DNA from: Apodemus sylvaticus
Taxonomy: Eukaryota > Chordata > Mammalia > Rodentia > Muridae
Assembly (NCBI RefSeq): GCF_947179515.1
Contig: NC_067472.1
Location: 75,755,184-75,819,183, forward strand
DNA length: 64,000 nucleotides
Direction: 5' to 3'
A program made the position numbers and the translations under genes. This document shows positions 10,250-21,514 of the stretch, piece by piece. The notes beneath the pieces are model-generated. The model did no database searches, was not told the origin of the DNA, and saw only the letters and a program-made list of their open reading frames with translations. Each line of letters starts with the position of its first letter. Within the stretch, counting starts at the first letter, position 1.

Positions 10250-11350
10250 TATGTTTCTGTCATTTATAGAAACATACCGAGGAAGCAACTCTGAATTAAA
10301 AATTGTCTTCTCATATCCTCTCTCTCTTTTTTTTTTTTTAGAAAGAGCTTTAGAATCAATTACTAATTGCACCAGCATGGGACTCATTAGCAGGTTAAAG
10401 TCTTGTGTAGGTAAATCGTTAAAGAAGCCAAATAAATTTTGCGTGTAAATCTGAGGTTTACCAAAGGGGGAAAAGATCCTTATGTAATCATGCAGGGAAG
10501 GGCCAGATGCTGTTCTCCTGTTTAGGACACACGCTAAATATGAAAAGCAGTCCCCGTTCCCATTCAGCTGTTTTGTGTTAATAAACTTCCATCCATCATA
10601 AATTACTGGGGAAGCAGGCCAGATGCTTGAAACCCACCCGCCTTGTGGTCCAGGTCACTCCTACTGGAATTTCAATTTAGCTAACTTCACTACTACAGTA
10701 GCTTGATATAATTAGAGAGTGGGAAGGGTGTACTTTTAGCACTGTTGGATCATTGAAGGTTTTTAGGAGATCAGGGTTTCTTTACTGCAGTAAAGAGGGA
10801 ATCATTATCCTCCTAGCACAAAGAAACAAACGCAGTGCTTTTTTAAAAAGTTTAAGCACCCAGAGATGTAATGGGACTCTGTGACATCAATTATGGAAAT
10901 CAATAAAGAAGGCCCCTCTGTTGGCCCTCTCCTGACAGAGAGAGAGTGCATGGCAGAGTCAACAAGCAATGCTTGCTAATCAAACTAATAAATTACGACA
11001 GAATTGCATTTTAAAAGACTTCCCAAAATTTTTTCCTTTTTGGGGTTGAAATCTGTTTCTGAACCTAGTTTACTTACCTCATTCCTGAGAACAATAAAGG
11101 CTCAATAAAGGGTTTTACCTGCCTTACTGGTTTAAAATAACATACAGACTGCTCCGCATATCTTTCACCAGCTCAGTCCTGTGAGTAAACTAGAAAGCAA
11201 ACAAGGAAAGGCAGGGGCTGACAGAGACTCTGTGAGTAGCCGAGTTGCTGGAATGCAAAAAATTATAAGGACGCCAGGATGTATTTCAACGCATCGAATA
11301 AATCAGAATATTCTGGAAGGACTTGCTTCCTGACACTGAGCTACTTCATC
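10250..11350. promoter_or_regulatory. candidate conserved non-coding element / enhancer
   Basis: About 1.1 kb have no SINE, LTR or microsatellite apart from a T-run near 10327, a strong contrast with the surrounding density. The sequence is AT-rich but complex. It is full of homeodomain-like cores: TAATT or ATTA near 10232, 10354, 10676, 10710, 10979 and 10990. A near-palindrome, 'tttactgcagtaaagaggg', lies at 10780-10798. This texture is typical of developmental enhancers. It is inference only: no alignment was possible, and there is no coding frame. Confidence 0.4.
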
Positions 11351-14344
11351 ATCCCTCATCACTAGACCCCAAATTACCAAAGGATATTGTGGTTCAAAAT
11401 ATCCTGTGATGATAATATTTTCTGTCGCAGAGAGCCAGCCTCACACCACCTTGGGCCTTCCCTGGTGTGCCCAGAAGGCCCAGACTCTCCTAGATTCTTT
11501 CAACAATCCCTCTTGGTCCAGGAAAGGGAAAGGGTGAAGATCTTCCACGTGCTGGGGGTGGTGGTGGTGGTGGTGGTTTATTTAACTTTGGTTTTACTAT
11601 TTAAGTGCTACAGCAGTTAACAGTCCAATTTAGAGACAAGTTCAATAAATCAAGACAATGGCCTTCACGCTCTCAACTCCCTCTGTTCCTGTAATAAGGG
11701 GAGAATAGGGTACCAAAAGGAACTGTTGAGTTCCTCTCAGGGAGCCCTTTGGGACTCATCATCAGCACTATACTGTAAGATGGTAATGGGAGATGGACCA
11801 CAAGGGTAGTGGACAGAAAGACTTGATTCATTCTAGATGTGGTCTCATCATGTCTGATGCTGGGGTCCCTCGATGACTTGTTTGCCCAGATCTTGGCAGG
11901 GCTGAGGAGTGGGGTCCATGGAGAGCAAACAAGAGAGGGGTGAAAAGATTGCAAAATGGTAACTGAAGCTCCAGGAGGGAGAGGACCCTGTGTGTTCAAG
12001 GTCAAGAATAAATCCTATGAGGTGGTCACAGGCTGACTTAGGGTTACTCTGGGCAGAGCTGTGCAGAAGGAGTCAGGAACCCAGGTGAGTTCACTGTTGT
12101 TTCTTATGAGGCCAGGAAGGGTACATACCATAAATCACATCTGGCAGGTTGAGGAGTCCTCTGTGTGGCCATCTGGGCATGTTTAGGGCTGAAAACTCAC
12201 TTGGGTAGTGGACCAGCTTGGGTTAACGAAGGAAGTTTCATCCTGGAAGTACTTGTTCTAAAGCTCAGTACACCATGAAGATACCTACTCACACGGGCTG
12301 TCACAAGGCAGGGTGGTTGATTTAACAGAAACCCCAATTTCTGACTTGATCCAATTAGCATGCCCGGATGGCTGAAATCCATTGGGGACTGCAGGGTTCT
12401 AGTGAGGTGAGGAACGTTCTCATTTTGAGCTGTAATTAAAGCACATGTGGAGTATGTGAACAGAGGCTGTCAACCTGTTCCTGGCTTGCATGAGAATGGC
12501 TCAGTGAAGACATGGGAACTAATGAGAACCAACTGGGCGTCTGGTCCTAAATAGTCCTGATCCTCTTGCCTAATGTCCACTCTCACACACATACAAAGGC
12601 CCGAAATGCTTCAACAGGTCTAGACACAGCACAACCTAAGGCTCATTCATCAGACATGGAGGCAGACCTGAGACAGCCTCTTTAAGATGACCTTCTGGGT
12701 CTTTGCCCTACCTCCCTAGTCAGATCATGCAACACAGTGTGCCATTTAGCTGCAATCACAGTTGATTCAGAGTCTTCGCACTTGTTCCTTCTTTTGCCTC
12801 TGGAATTGCCTTTTTGCATAGCTGCACAGGTGCATCTTCTAACACACAAAAGGTTATCCCAGACTATACAAGTGGATTCTCTACCCAGTGACCCAGGAGA
12901 TATAGTAATAGGAATGGCCTCGTCTTCATCCTTTCCATCCAGGTGTCTTATTGTCGGGATTTGTAATAGATGTCTGTTTGCCTATTGCAGCAGATTGGTT
13001 AAGAGCTCAAGCTCTGGGGTGGGGCCATTTTAATTCTATTCTCTAGCCCCCACACCCCAGCTCTGTGTCTTAACCTACAGTGCCTAAGCTTCTTAACCAG
13101 AAAGGGGACTTGATAACGATGCCTGCCTTTTCTTATCTGCATAATTAATTAGTTTCCTTCTCTTAGTTTGAGTTGTTTTCTTAACAAAACCTCATGACAC
13201 TCATGAGCAGGGCAGAGGACATCAGTTTACAGAAACTATGGCCAAAGCTACAGTGGGTAAAAGAACTATATTCACTTGTGAAATACGACAATTTACAGCT
13301 ACAAAGCATGAGATTTTGCTTGCTTACAAAGATATTTTCAAAGTTGGGAAAGACAATTCCTTTTTACGCTTACCAAACAAGCACTGCAGCTGTACACGGT
13401 CCAGAGCGCATATGTGAAAAACATTTGATTTCAGATGATTTTTACTTAATCCCCGAAAACCAGGCCATTTCTGGAATTTAATAATTTACCAGTTGAAGAT
13501 AATGAGAGGAGACAGGGTAGTTAAGGCTTCTAAAACACAGCAGGTGTGAACAACGCTTAATGAACCGTATCTTATCTTACTTTTGATATTGAAAACTTGT
13601 AGTGATGAGGAGCTTAAAATAGAAGTCAGTCATTAAAAATAGGAAATACAGTAAAAGAAGTATATAAAGTCATTGGCAGTCGATTATTAAAATACACAAG
13701 AAGGCATAGAATGATTTTTGTCATACATGATGAAGCTGATGGAGATAGAAGTGGGGAGGGCAGGAGAGAAGTCTCAAGGCTGAGGTGAGCAGGAGACAGT
13801 GTGTGGAGCTTTTGGCCAAGAACATAGACTTAGGTACAATAAGGGAAGTTGATCTGATGCTCGATTGTGCTTCACAGAGACAATGCCTAGCAGCATTGTA
13901 TGAGATATATTTTAAACCATTTACAGCAGAATAAAAGAAAAACTGTTCTCACTACAAAGAAATGATTAATTTCTGGATTGATGGATATGATAAATACACT
14001 AGTTTGGTTATGATACAATGTATCATATACTAAAAATATGATATGCATGCATCAGAAGTTCAGGATGAATCCCCTAAATGTGCCTTGTTGCTGTATGCCA
14101 TTGAAGAGTAAAATTAGAAAGAAAAAAGAAAAGAAAAGAAAAGATACAGATTTTGAGTACTTTGGAAGGAAAGTTTTGTGGCAGTAACTGGTCATTTATT
14201 TCAGAACTGAGTATTAATTGATATGGTTCACTCATCATCTTGCAGTCACTGTGGTTCAGAGAGTCACACATTTCTGGTACTTTCAAGCAACCTGGAATTT
14301 CTTATGTTCTTGAATGTCAACAATTAGCTAATTAACTAACTTTA
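11351..14344. other. single-copy DNA with a short GGT run, no gene supported
   Basis: About 3 kb without a recognised mobile element. A (GGT)n run lies at 11554-11577. A (GAAAA)n stretch lies near 14120-14140. The frame 13194-13478 (95 codons) is not recognised and has no exon signals. The part 13500-14060 is AT-rich and complex. Confidence 0.45.
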
Positions 14345-14421
14345 GACTGTATTTATTGTGAGTGTGTGTGTGTGTGAATGTATGACAGTGCATGCATGCA
14401 TATGTGTGTACATGTGTATGT

Positions 14422-14457
<36 letters not shown>

Positions 14458-14561
14458 CTTGGAAAACAATTTAGGGAAGTTAATGTTCTCTTTCTACTGT
14501 TCAGGTCCCAGAGATCAGGTTTTAAAGGGCCTTGATCTGCTGAGCCATCTTGCCAGCCCTA
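14345..14561 (-). mobile_element. B3/B2-type SINE, minus strand, with TG tail
   Basis: The right edge has 'gatctgctgagccatcttgc' and 'cagccct', the reverse of a B2/B3 tRNA-like head. The left part is the TG-rich 3' tail, with a (TG)n run at 14426-14454. The central part is deleted or strongly changed. Confidence 0.6.
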
Positions 14562-15364
14562 ATGTGAACATTTTGAATACTCTGTATTGTAATTTCCGAG
14601 CAATTTATCAGACAGTGTATTCTCTTTGTCCTTCATTCTCTGAGAGTCAGCATTGTGGTCAGCCCCTCCTCTATTCAATTAGAGTCACCATAAGCTTTCT
14701 GTGTAGACTCTGTATTCGGGGTCAGCACCCAATGGACTCCATGAGAACCTTAAAGCTCCTCTGGATAGAAATGAATTCTTCACTCAGAATTGTCTTAATT
14801 CAGTTTCTTACATTCGTCATTCTAAACCTGAGTAATTATTCTGATGACTTGAAAATAGTTAGTGGACACTGCCAGTTGGTGTTCTGAACAAAGCTGTTGT
14901 GGCTGACACCAGATATAGATTAAATAACAGTCAAGTAGTTAATATTTAGTAAATAAATATCAGCATTAGTCTCATTTGGCACAAAGAAACTGAAGGCCAA
15001 CATGGTGGCACAATGACATTCTCTAAGTGAATGTGCTGGATTTGGGCTCAGGCACTCTGGCCCACAAATTAATGGTCCTAGACTACTGTACCACACTGAC
15101 CTTGGGTTTGGGTGGTCATTTTGATCATAGGTATGTATGTGTGGGTATTGGATAAAAATGACTTGAGTATTCTCAATATCTGACAATAGATCATCCATCT
15201 TTGTATGATCCATGCCTAGTTGTGTGAATTTGTTATTGTGGGTCAGACTTCACTTTCTCAAAGGGCTAAGATTCACTCTCTTACCTTCTGCCTAGATGTA
15301 TGGATTGTTTACTGAGGACTTTGGGTTAAGTCTTTGTTGCCTACTGATTATTTTTAGATTTTTT
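14562..15364. other. single-copy DNA, nothing recognised
   Basis: About 800 bp, AT-rich, no repeat seen. A long plus-strand frame (14378-14884) starts inside the SINE and runs into this block; it is not recognised as a protein and has no splice or promoter context. Confidence 0.5.
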
Positions 15365-15389
15365 AAGTATGTGCACATGTGTTTATGAG

Positions 15390-15426
<37 letters not shown>

Positions 15427-15605
15427 CGTGCGCATGCATGCATGCATGCATGCAAGTGCTTGCTGAAGCTAGAAGAGGTCACCAAGTCTTCTGGAGCTGG
15501 AGTGACAGGCAGTTGTGAGTGTCCCAGTGTGGATGCTGGGAACCAAATGCTGGTCCTCTACAAAGGCAGCAAGTGTTCTTCACTACTGCACCATCTCCAG
15601 GCTGA
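15365..15605 (-). mobile_element. B3/B4-type SINE, minus strand, with TG and TGCA repeats
   Basis: The tail contains (TG)n at 15391-15422 and (TGCA)n at 15432-15454. Then follow 'ggatgctgggaaccaaatgc', 'tggtcctctacaaaggcagc' and 'accatctccaggctgacccc', the reversed tRNA-like head. The exact subfamily is open. Confidence 0.75.
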
Positions 15606-15612
15606 CCCCTGC

Positions 15613-15749
15613 TGTTTGTTTTCTGAACCATAATCTCATGTAGCCCAGGCTAGTCTGCAACTTTCCATGTAGCTAAGGGTGACCCTAAGCTCTATTGTTT
15701 CCCTTCATCTCCCAGGATTATAACTGTGGACCACTATGCCTGCCACCTA
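15613..15749 (-). mobile_element. B1 SINE, minus strand, diverged
   Basis: The B1 order in reverse is visible: 'catgtagcccaggctagtct', 'catctcccaggattataact' and 'ccactatgcctgccac'. It abuts the preceding SINE. Confidence 0.75.
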
Positions 15750-16329
15750 ATTTATTTTTTTCAAATACAGATTTTTTTTTGAAGAAAAACAACTTGTGAA
15801 TTAGAAATTCAAATGCTCCAAGACGGCTAGTCTGTGAACTGGATTTCCTGTGCCATGCTACATTTCTAAGTCCCAGGTATCTTAAGAAACCCAAGACAGA
15901 TATTCATAAATTCATTTAATCAGTCTTATTATAATACTTTAAACCTTACTGTAAAACAATGTCAGGTATAAATTATTTAATTTGTATCATGGGCTATAAA
16001 GCATAGCATCAAGAGCTCACTGTAGATAATTTTTAATCAAAAGTTGATTTGAAAACATGAGACGTTATGCTTTGAGCCCATTGTCACAGATAGCAAGCAT
16101 TGCTGTTGTATAGTAACAAGCACTTTATTCCTATTTCTTTGGGAGAGCTAGCATAGAGTTTGTATTGATATAGAAAAGAAGACAGATCATAGCATAGAGT
16201 CTCGTTAACATTTTCAAAGTGAAGACACACACTGGCCTGACAGTTCTACCCACTGCCCAGTAAGGGAATATAACAGTAACAAACCCCAGACCTCTTGAGG
16301 TAGGCTCTTACTGGTAGTTCTCCTTATTA
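15750..16329. other. single-copy AT-rich DNA
   Basis: About 580 bp without a recognised repeat or gene. Confidence 0.5.
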
Positions 16330-16492
16330 GTATTTTAATATGTTTTATTTATTTATTGTGTGCGTGTGTAGAGGTCAGAGGGCAACTTGTAGACGTCAGT
16401 TCTTTCATTCACCATGTGAGTTCTGGGATTGAACTTAAGAAGTCAGGACTGTCAGCAAGTGCCTCTACCACTAAGCCATCTCTCTTGCCTTT
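16330..16492 (-). mobile_element. B3/B2 SINE, minus strand
   Basis: An A/T-rich tail and 'gtgtgtagaggtcagagggc' are followed by 'ccatgtgagttctgggattg', 'aacttaagaagtcaggactg' and 'ctaccactaagccatctctc', the reversed body and tRNA-like head. Confidence 0.8.
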
Positions 16493-16969
16493 ATCCCGAT
16501 CATGAAATTCATTCATGCAGTCAAGTATAGCAGTATTTTTAAATTTAATATAGTATTCCATTTAGGGGCTTCAATATTCTATATATGCCGATTAACATAG
16601 ATGTATATCACTTGTATATTCTTCACCTTCCTTTTTGAAAACAATATTGGCATTACAATGTTAATATTAATATAATGACAGTGATTATAAAATCATAACT
16701 TATTTAACATATCAAAAACACTATCACTAAAACATATAATCAACTAATGAAATAGTTAAAATAACAAATATTAATCCAGGTACCAAATGTTCATAGAAAC
16801 ACTAAGATTTGGATTCATTTAATATGAAATTGCAAATGAAGATTCACTATTCTAAATAATTCTTGAAATGCTTAAAAAGCTTTCCAATAATTAAGTTTAA
16901 TATCATATTTTAAATTTATAATAATAAAACCAGAATAATCAGGTTTTGCTTTTCTTATCTAAAATGCTT
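16493..16969. other. single-copy, very AT-rich DNA
   Basis: About 480 bp with A+T well above the neighbours and many TAAT-type cores. No repeat family was recognised. Confidence 0.5.
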
Positions 16970-17181
16970 GTGACTGGAGAGATAGGTCAGTGGTTAAGAG
17001 TGCTTGCTGCTTTTACAGAAGACTGGAATTTGATTCTTGTCACCCAACCCACTTTGGGTAGGTGACTCACAACCACATGTAACACTAACACCTTTTGGAA
17101 GATCCTGTACTTTGTTCTGGCTTTTATGGGTATTGTCCTGCACGTGCAAACTCACACACATAAATACAAATATAAAATACT
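16970..17181 (+). mobile_element. B2/B3 SINE, plus strand
   Basis: It starts 'tgactggagagataggtcag' and 'tggttaagagtgcttgctgc', has 'ggtgactcacaaccacatgt' in the middle and ends with 'cacacacataaatacaaat'. The order and length fit a B2/B3 element with a tRNA-derived head. It sits next to a B1 on the other strand. Confidence 0.85.
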
Positions 17182-17221
17182 TGTTACCAAACAGGTTTCA
17201 GAGCCCAAATCTTTTTTAGGT

Positions 17222-17420
17222 GTTTTATTTTTGTTTTTATTATTTATTTGAGACAAGATTTGCTCTGTCTCCCAGGCTGGCCTTGAGCTCACTGTATAGC
17301 CCAGGCTGGCCTTGAGCTCACTGTATAGCCCAGGCTGGCCTTGAGCTCACTGAATAGCCCAAGTTAGCCTTGACCTTGCTTCCTGCATGCTAGAAATACA
17401 GTTGTATGCCTTCATGTTGG
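17222..17420 (-). mobile_element. B1 SINE with extra copies of a 29-bp internal unit
   Basis: A T-rich tail and 'tttgagacaagatttgctct' lead into three consecutive 29-bp units (17271-17299, 17300-17328, 17329-17357), each beginning 'cccaggctggccttgagctc'. The first two are identical and the third differs by one base. A decayed partial unit follows at 17358, and then the normal left part of a reversed B1. B1 elements normally carry a 29-bp quasi-duplication relative to 7SL RNA; here the segment is further multiplied. Confidence 0.85.
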
Positions 17421-17754
17421 CCAAGATTTTTCATATATTTACATGAATGTAGTGAGACATCTTACAAACAAGACTAGAAGACCATCTAGGATCAAGTTTA
17501 AATGAGTACTTTCTCTTCTCCAAACAATTCTAGGATTTGAACAGGTGCCATTCTGTTACCCTGACCCTTCTTACTGTGGCCATGACTCCACCCCCTTAGC
17601 CCCCACTTGTAGGACCATTCTCATCTGCCTAAGAGCCTGATGGAGCAGAGCTCGAATGACTTCCTACACTATTTCCTTCAGCTCTGATGAATTTTCTTGC
17701 ATTCTGCTTTTCTAGAATGTCTTTGTTTTGCCTTCGGTTTTGATTTTAGTTTCC

Positions 17755-18679
17755 ATATCTCTCTTATTAAGGTATAAGCTACATCCAATAAAATGTGCAA
17801 ATATGAAGTTTATAGCTTGATTTGCTTTTACAGACATACACACCTTGTTTAATCACAACTCAGATTAAGATATAGGACATTTTTAGCATTCCAATGGTTT
17901 TTTCCCTATGCTCCAAGTACAGGTTGTTTCCCCAGATGTAGGCACGAAGCCTGATCCCATAATAGTGTCACCTCTTTTTCTTTTTTAAAATCTGTAGTAA
18001 AAGAGTCCTACATTGGGATCTATTCCATGTCTATCTCTTGGGAGTTAACACTGTGTATATTAGTGTCCTCTGGGTTGTTGTGCAAAGTAGTAGCTTGTTT
18101 TTATTGCTTTATATTGTTTTATGATATGACATTACCACGTTGTCTCTGTTACAGCTCTGACGGTCAATTGCATGGTGTGCACTTTGAAGCATTTGTAAAT
18201 AGTGCTTCTGTTGGTATTGTTTGCGACTTTGGAGGACACAGTGCAGTTCTTTGTGGCTGTGACTTTGGAGGACATAGTGCAATTTTTGTTGCGTATGCTT
18301 GAAAATAAAGCTGCCGGGTCATTGTGTGTCTGTGTCCTTAACTTCACTGATGTGGTAGAGTAATGTCCTTTATAGTTAGAGTGTCTTGTACCTGGCCATC
18401 AGAGCCCCACATCTTCAGCAGGGCTTGACATGGTTGGTATTTTACATTGCAGTCATTCTGGCCCATGTATATGGGATCTCACTGTGGTTTTAATTCATGT
18501 TTCTATGATGATCTATAATGTTTAGCAACAGTCCATGTGCTTATTTGCATGTGGTGAGTGTGTGTGATACCTTTGGCCTAGTTGAAAAGCTGACTTATGA
18601 CTGTTTCTTGGTACTCGGTCAGAGATCCTGAACAGGACTTTTCTAGATAGATCCTTGTCAGTTACTTTTTTCAAAATAC
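17755..18679 (-). mobile_element. ancient L1 (L1M-type) 3' region, minus strand
   Basis: At 17770-17890 the reversed 3' end of an old mammalian L1 is readable: 'catccaataaaatgtgcaaa', 'gcttttacagacatacacac' and 'cagattaagatataggacat'. Near 18475-18560 comes the ORF2 end region: 'gatctcactgtggttttaat', and 'ccatgtgcttatttgcatgt'. All frames are broken. The relic stops at an LTR inserted near 18680 and resumes near 19440. A 36-bp tandem duplication lies inside it. Confidence 0.6.
18223..18296 (+). repeat. 36-bp tandem duplication
   Basis: 'gactttggaggacacagtgc' at 18225 recurs as 'gactttggaggacatagtgc' at 18261 with a period of 36 bp. Two copies, a few differences. It lies within the ancient L1 relic. 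Confidence 0.85.
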
Positions 18680-18980
18680 CTGGCAAAAGCCAGGTTAGGA
18701 ATGCAAGGTTTATTTTGTCTCATAGGTCATGGCTATATAGTCTACCACAGTAGGGAACTCCTGGCTGTAGGAGCGTGAGGCAGCTGGCACAGCGTATCTG
18801 CAGTCAGGGAGCAGAGAGAGAAGGATGCTCATGCTAGCCGGACTGAGAATGTACCCACCACACTTACACGCTTAGGTGGGTCTTTCTACCTTAGCTAACC
18901 ATACCTGGAAACTCACAGAGCTGCAGGGACACTTGTCTCCTGCCTGATTCTAGATCTATCCATTTCACAATCAGCAGTGT
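18680..18980 (-). mobile_element. MaLR LTR, MTE-like, minus strand
   Basis: Segments 'gcaaggtttattttgtctca', 'gtaggagcgtgaggcagctg', 'cagtcagggagcagagagag', 'taggtgggtctttctacctt' and 'cctgcctgattctagatcta' follow the reversed order of a rodent MaLR LTR. It is a solo copy inserted in the L1 relic, and it is the same type as the LTR at 43190. Confidence 0.65.
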
Positions 18981-18992
18981 GCTAGTTTATTC

Positions 18993-19027
18993 CCATTGTT
19001 TTTGTTTTTTGAGACAGGGTCTCTCTG
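18993..19027 (-). mobile_element. short B1 fragment
   Basis: 'gttttttgagacagggtctc' is the reversed 3' end of a B1. Only about 35 bp are present before MT-type LTR sequence starts. Confidence 0.5.
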
Positions 19028-19029
19028 TT

Positions 19030-19392
19030 AGAGATTCCCTTTGCCCACATCATAGTCTCCCATTGAGGGAAGTTCAGGGCAGGCTATCAAGGCAGAAATC
19101 TGGAGGTGAGAACTCAAGCATAGATTGTGGAGGTTTGTTATTTACCAGTTTACTCTCCATGGCTTTCTTAGCTTACTTTCTTATCCAGCCCAGGACTACC
19201 TGTCAGAGGTGAAACAGCCCACAGTGCGGTGGATACCCTTCCCTCCTCCTCCTCAAGACATTAAAAAAAAAAGCCTCATAGGCTCACTTCAGGCCAATCT
19301 GATGCAGGCATTTTTCTCACAAGGTTCTCTTTTCCCAAATGACACTAGATTGTGTCAATGTGACAAAAAAAACCCCAACACCGCTGGTAGCA
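19030..19392 (-). mobile_element. MaLR LTR, MT family, minus strand, diverged
   Basis: 'aaggcagaaatctggaggtg', 'tttcttatccagcccaggac', 'cttcaggccaatctgatgca', 'ggcatttttctcacaaggtt' and 'gattgtgtcaatgtgacaaa' give the reversed order of an MT LTR. It is the second LTR that interrupts the L1 relic. Confidence 0.65.
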
Positions 19393-19439
19393 AGCATCAT
19401 CAATACATACATCACAAATCTCACCTTGTGTGCTGCGTT

Positions 19440-19900
19440 TTTCCTGGGCAGCTTGCTTTGATGCAGGGAAGCTACCCATTTTGATGAAGTCCAGCGGTCA
19501 ATCTTTAATTTATGATTTTTTTTAATGACCTGTCTAAGAAATGTGTACTACTCCTAAGCCATAAGATGTTATTCTGTCTTAGTGAGGAAGCATTGCTGTT
19601 TTATCTTTTATGTTAGCTTTGAGGCTCATCTGAAATTAATTTTTCATAAGGCATGAAGTCCATTTTCCCATGTGATTGTCCAGCTGATATAATTTGTTGA
19701 AAACAACAGCCGTTTCCATTGTACTTCGGTAACATTTCTGTCATAGGTCCAGTGATTACATATATGTCTGTCTGATACACAGATACTCTACTGGCAGACA
19801 TTTGTCCCTTGAGCAATACATTCTATAATAAGTGCATAACTTTAAAATAAGCCTCAATTAATTGATTTATATTGATTTTTAATTAATTATTTGATTATCA
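19440..19900 (-). mobile_element. ancient L1 (L1M-type) ORF2 relic, continuation
   Basis: 'cattttgatgaagtccagcg', 'gacctgtctaagaaatgtgt', 'actactcctaagccataaga', 'ctgaaattaatttttcataa', and 'gttgaaaacaacagccgttt' match, in reverse, the ORF2 stretch that lies just upstream of the part at 17755-18679. The two pieces therefore appear to be one element split by LTR insertions. There is no coding capacity. Confidence 0.55.
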
Positions 19901-20057
19901 TATTAATACCATGAAAATAGTTACTGGAATCTATTTATATTTACACTGTATCTATAGACTATTTTGAAACACATGCACACACACATACATATAAATGTCT
20001 ATACATTTGAGCTGATAATGTCTTCCACTTATTATTTCTTGATTAATCAATAGATTG

Positions 20058-20152
20058 TTTTTTTGAAGCAGTCTTTCTCTGTAGCCCAACATTATACCCA
20101 GTCTCTAGATCCCAAGTTTTGGGATTTCAAGGGTGTGTCACTAAACCTGACA
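20058..20152 (-). mobile_element. B1 SINE fragment, minus strand
   Basis: 'agcagtctttctctgtagcc', 'ctagatcccaagttttggga' and 'gggtgtgtcactaaacctga' are a decayed reversed B1. Confidence 0.55.
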
Positions 20153-20269
20153 AGTCTCCCAATTTGTGAAGATACTTATGCCTCTTGTGACTAAACTCTT
20201 GTATAATTTCCCTTAATAACATATTTTTTATGTAGAGTTCTAGCATATTTTAAATTTTATGTTAAAGTA

Positions 20270-20399
20270 TTTGATGGGGTCATGTTTTAGGATACCTTCA
20301 AACTCACCAATATAAATGAGGATGACCTTGGACCTCTGACCTCCTACCTTTCCCTCTCAAGAGCTAGGACTGTAGACATGCAGCCCAGCACCTGGTTTA
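20270..20399 (-). mobile_element. old B1-family SINE, minus strand
   Basis: 'ggatgaccttggacctctga', 'caagagctaggactgtagac' and 'atgcagcccagcacctggtt' fit an early B1-type monomer in reverse. It is strongly diverged. Confidence 0.5.
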
Positions 20400-21180
20400 A
20401 TACTTTAAATATTATTGCTTATTTAATCTTGACATTTGTAGGATATTTTGCTGCATACAAAATTTGAGTGTGGCCATTTCTTTCTCTGCAGTGAAAATTC
20501 TATTCCATTTTTCTAGTTTTTCCTTTATTTATTCAAAGACATCAGCTGTCTTGTCTATCAGAAGTTAGTTGTCTTCCATCTTGTTTTCCTTCCAACTCTT
20601 CAAAGGATCATGCATTTTTATTTCTACTATTTTTCTTAATTTTTTTCTCCTTGACTTTTGTTATATTTGATTCTACTGTCATGTACCCTGATGTGTTTTT
20701 TTTCATCTACTATTCTTTGATTTGCAGCATTTCTTGAACCTTGGTATGAATACAATTTTTTGTTTTTTTGAGAATCCTTAGCTAATTGTTTGTTTAAATA
20801 TTAACTCTAATTGCCTTCCTTTTTCCTCCCTTTCTGAGATACCCATACTTCAGACCTCAAGACCACGGTGTTTTCTACACTGGACAACCCCTTTCTGTGT
20901 CCCTCAGCCTTGCCTCTTCTTTCTCGTGGCTTCTCCTATTCTAACTTCCCTCTCAGCCATGTCTACTCTTCTGTTAAAGTTATCTATTGAGTTTTTACCT
21001 TTCATGATTTTTATTATGATTTCTACTTTTGGAAATATATACTCCAGCTCTCTTCTTTTTCGTGAATACATTATAGTTATTTTAAAGAATTTGCCTAGCA
21101 TCCAGGAAAGAGAGAATTCTATTTTTATTGTGTATTGTTTGGGTTGGTTCTGTTTCTTGGTGTGATTAGCTTTATATAAT
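20400..21180 (-). mobile_element. ancient L1/HAL1-type relic, minus strand
   Basis: The T-rich, low-G plus strand carries a chain I associate with old mammalian L1 internal sequence in reverse: 'gacatcagctgtcttgtcta', 'ctttctgagatacccatact', 'gttttctacactggacaacc', and 'gggttggttctgtttcttgg'. It may belong to the same old element as 17755-19900. Frames are open only by chance. Family assignment is tentative. Confidence 0.45.
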
Positions 21181-21280
21181 TATGTTTCACTTTATGCTAA
21201 GTAACTGCCCTGAAGAAGACATCCCATCACTGGGAAAGCAGTAGAAGGGTGGAATACTTCAGTGTAGTCAGAAAATCACC

Positions 21281-21514
21281 TCCATCTCCTTCTCCCTCTC
21301 TCTCTTTCTTGCTTCCTCTTTCTCCCTCTCTCCCTGCCTCCCCCTCCCTCTCCCTTTTTCCTTCCCTCTCCCTTCCTCCCTCCCTCTCTTCCTTCCTCCC
21401 TCTCTCCCTCCCTCCCTCCCTCCCTCCTTCCTTCCTTCCTTCCTTCCTTCCTTCCTTCCTTCCTTCCTTCCTTCCTTCCTTCCTTCCTTCTTTCCTTCCT
21501 TCCTTCCTTTACTT
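21281..21514 (+). repeat. pyrimidine tract with (TTCC)n
   Basis: A C/T-only region of about 230 bp. It begins as mixed CTCC/CTTT and becomes a regular (TTCC)n at about 21428-21510. On the other strand it is (GGAA)n, a core that ETS factors can bind when repeated. The Ser/Pro/Leu and Lys/Arg/Glu/Gly frames over it are artefacts. Confidence 0.95.

Noticed and set aside
14378..14887. 169-codon plus-strand frame
   Set aside because: It begins inside a SINE tail with (TG)n and continues by chance; no splice or promoter context and no recognised product.
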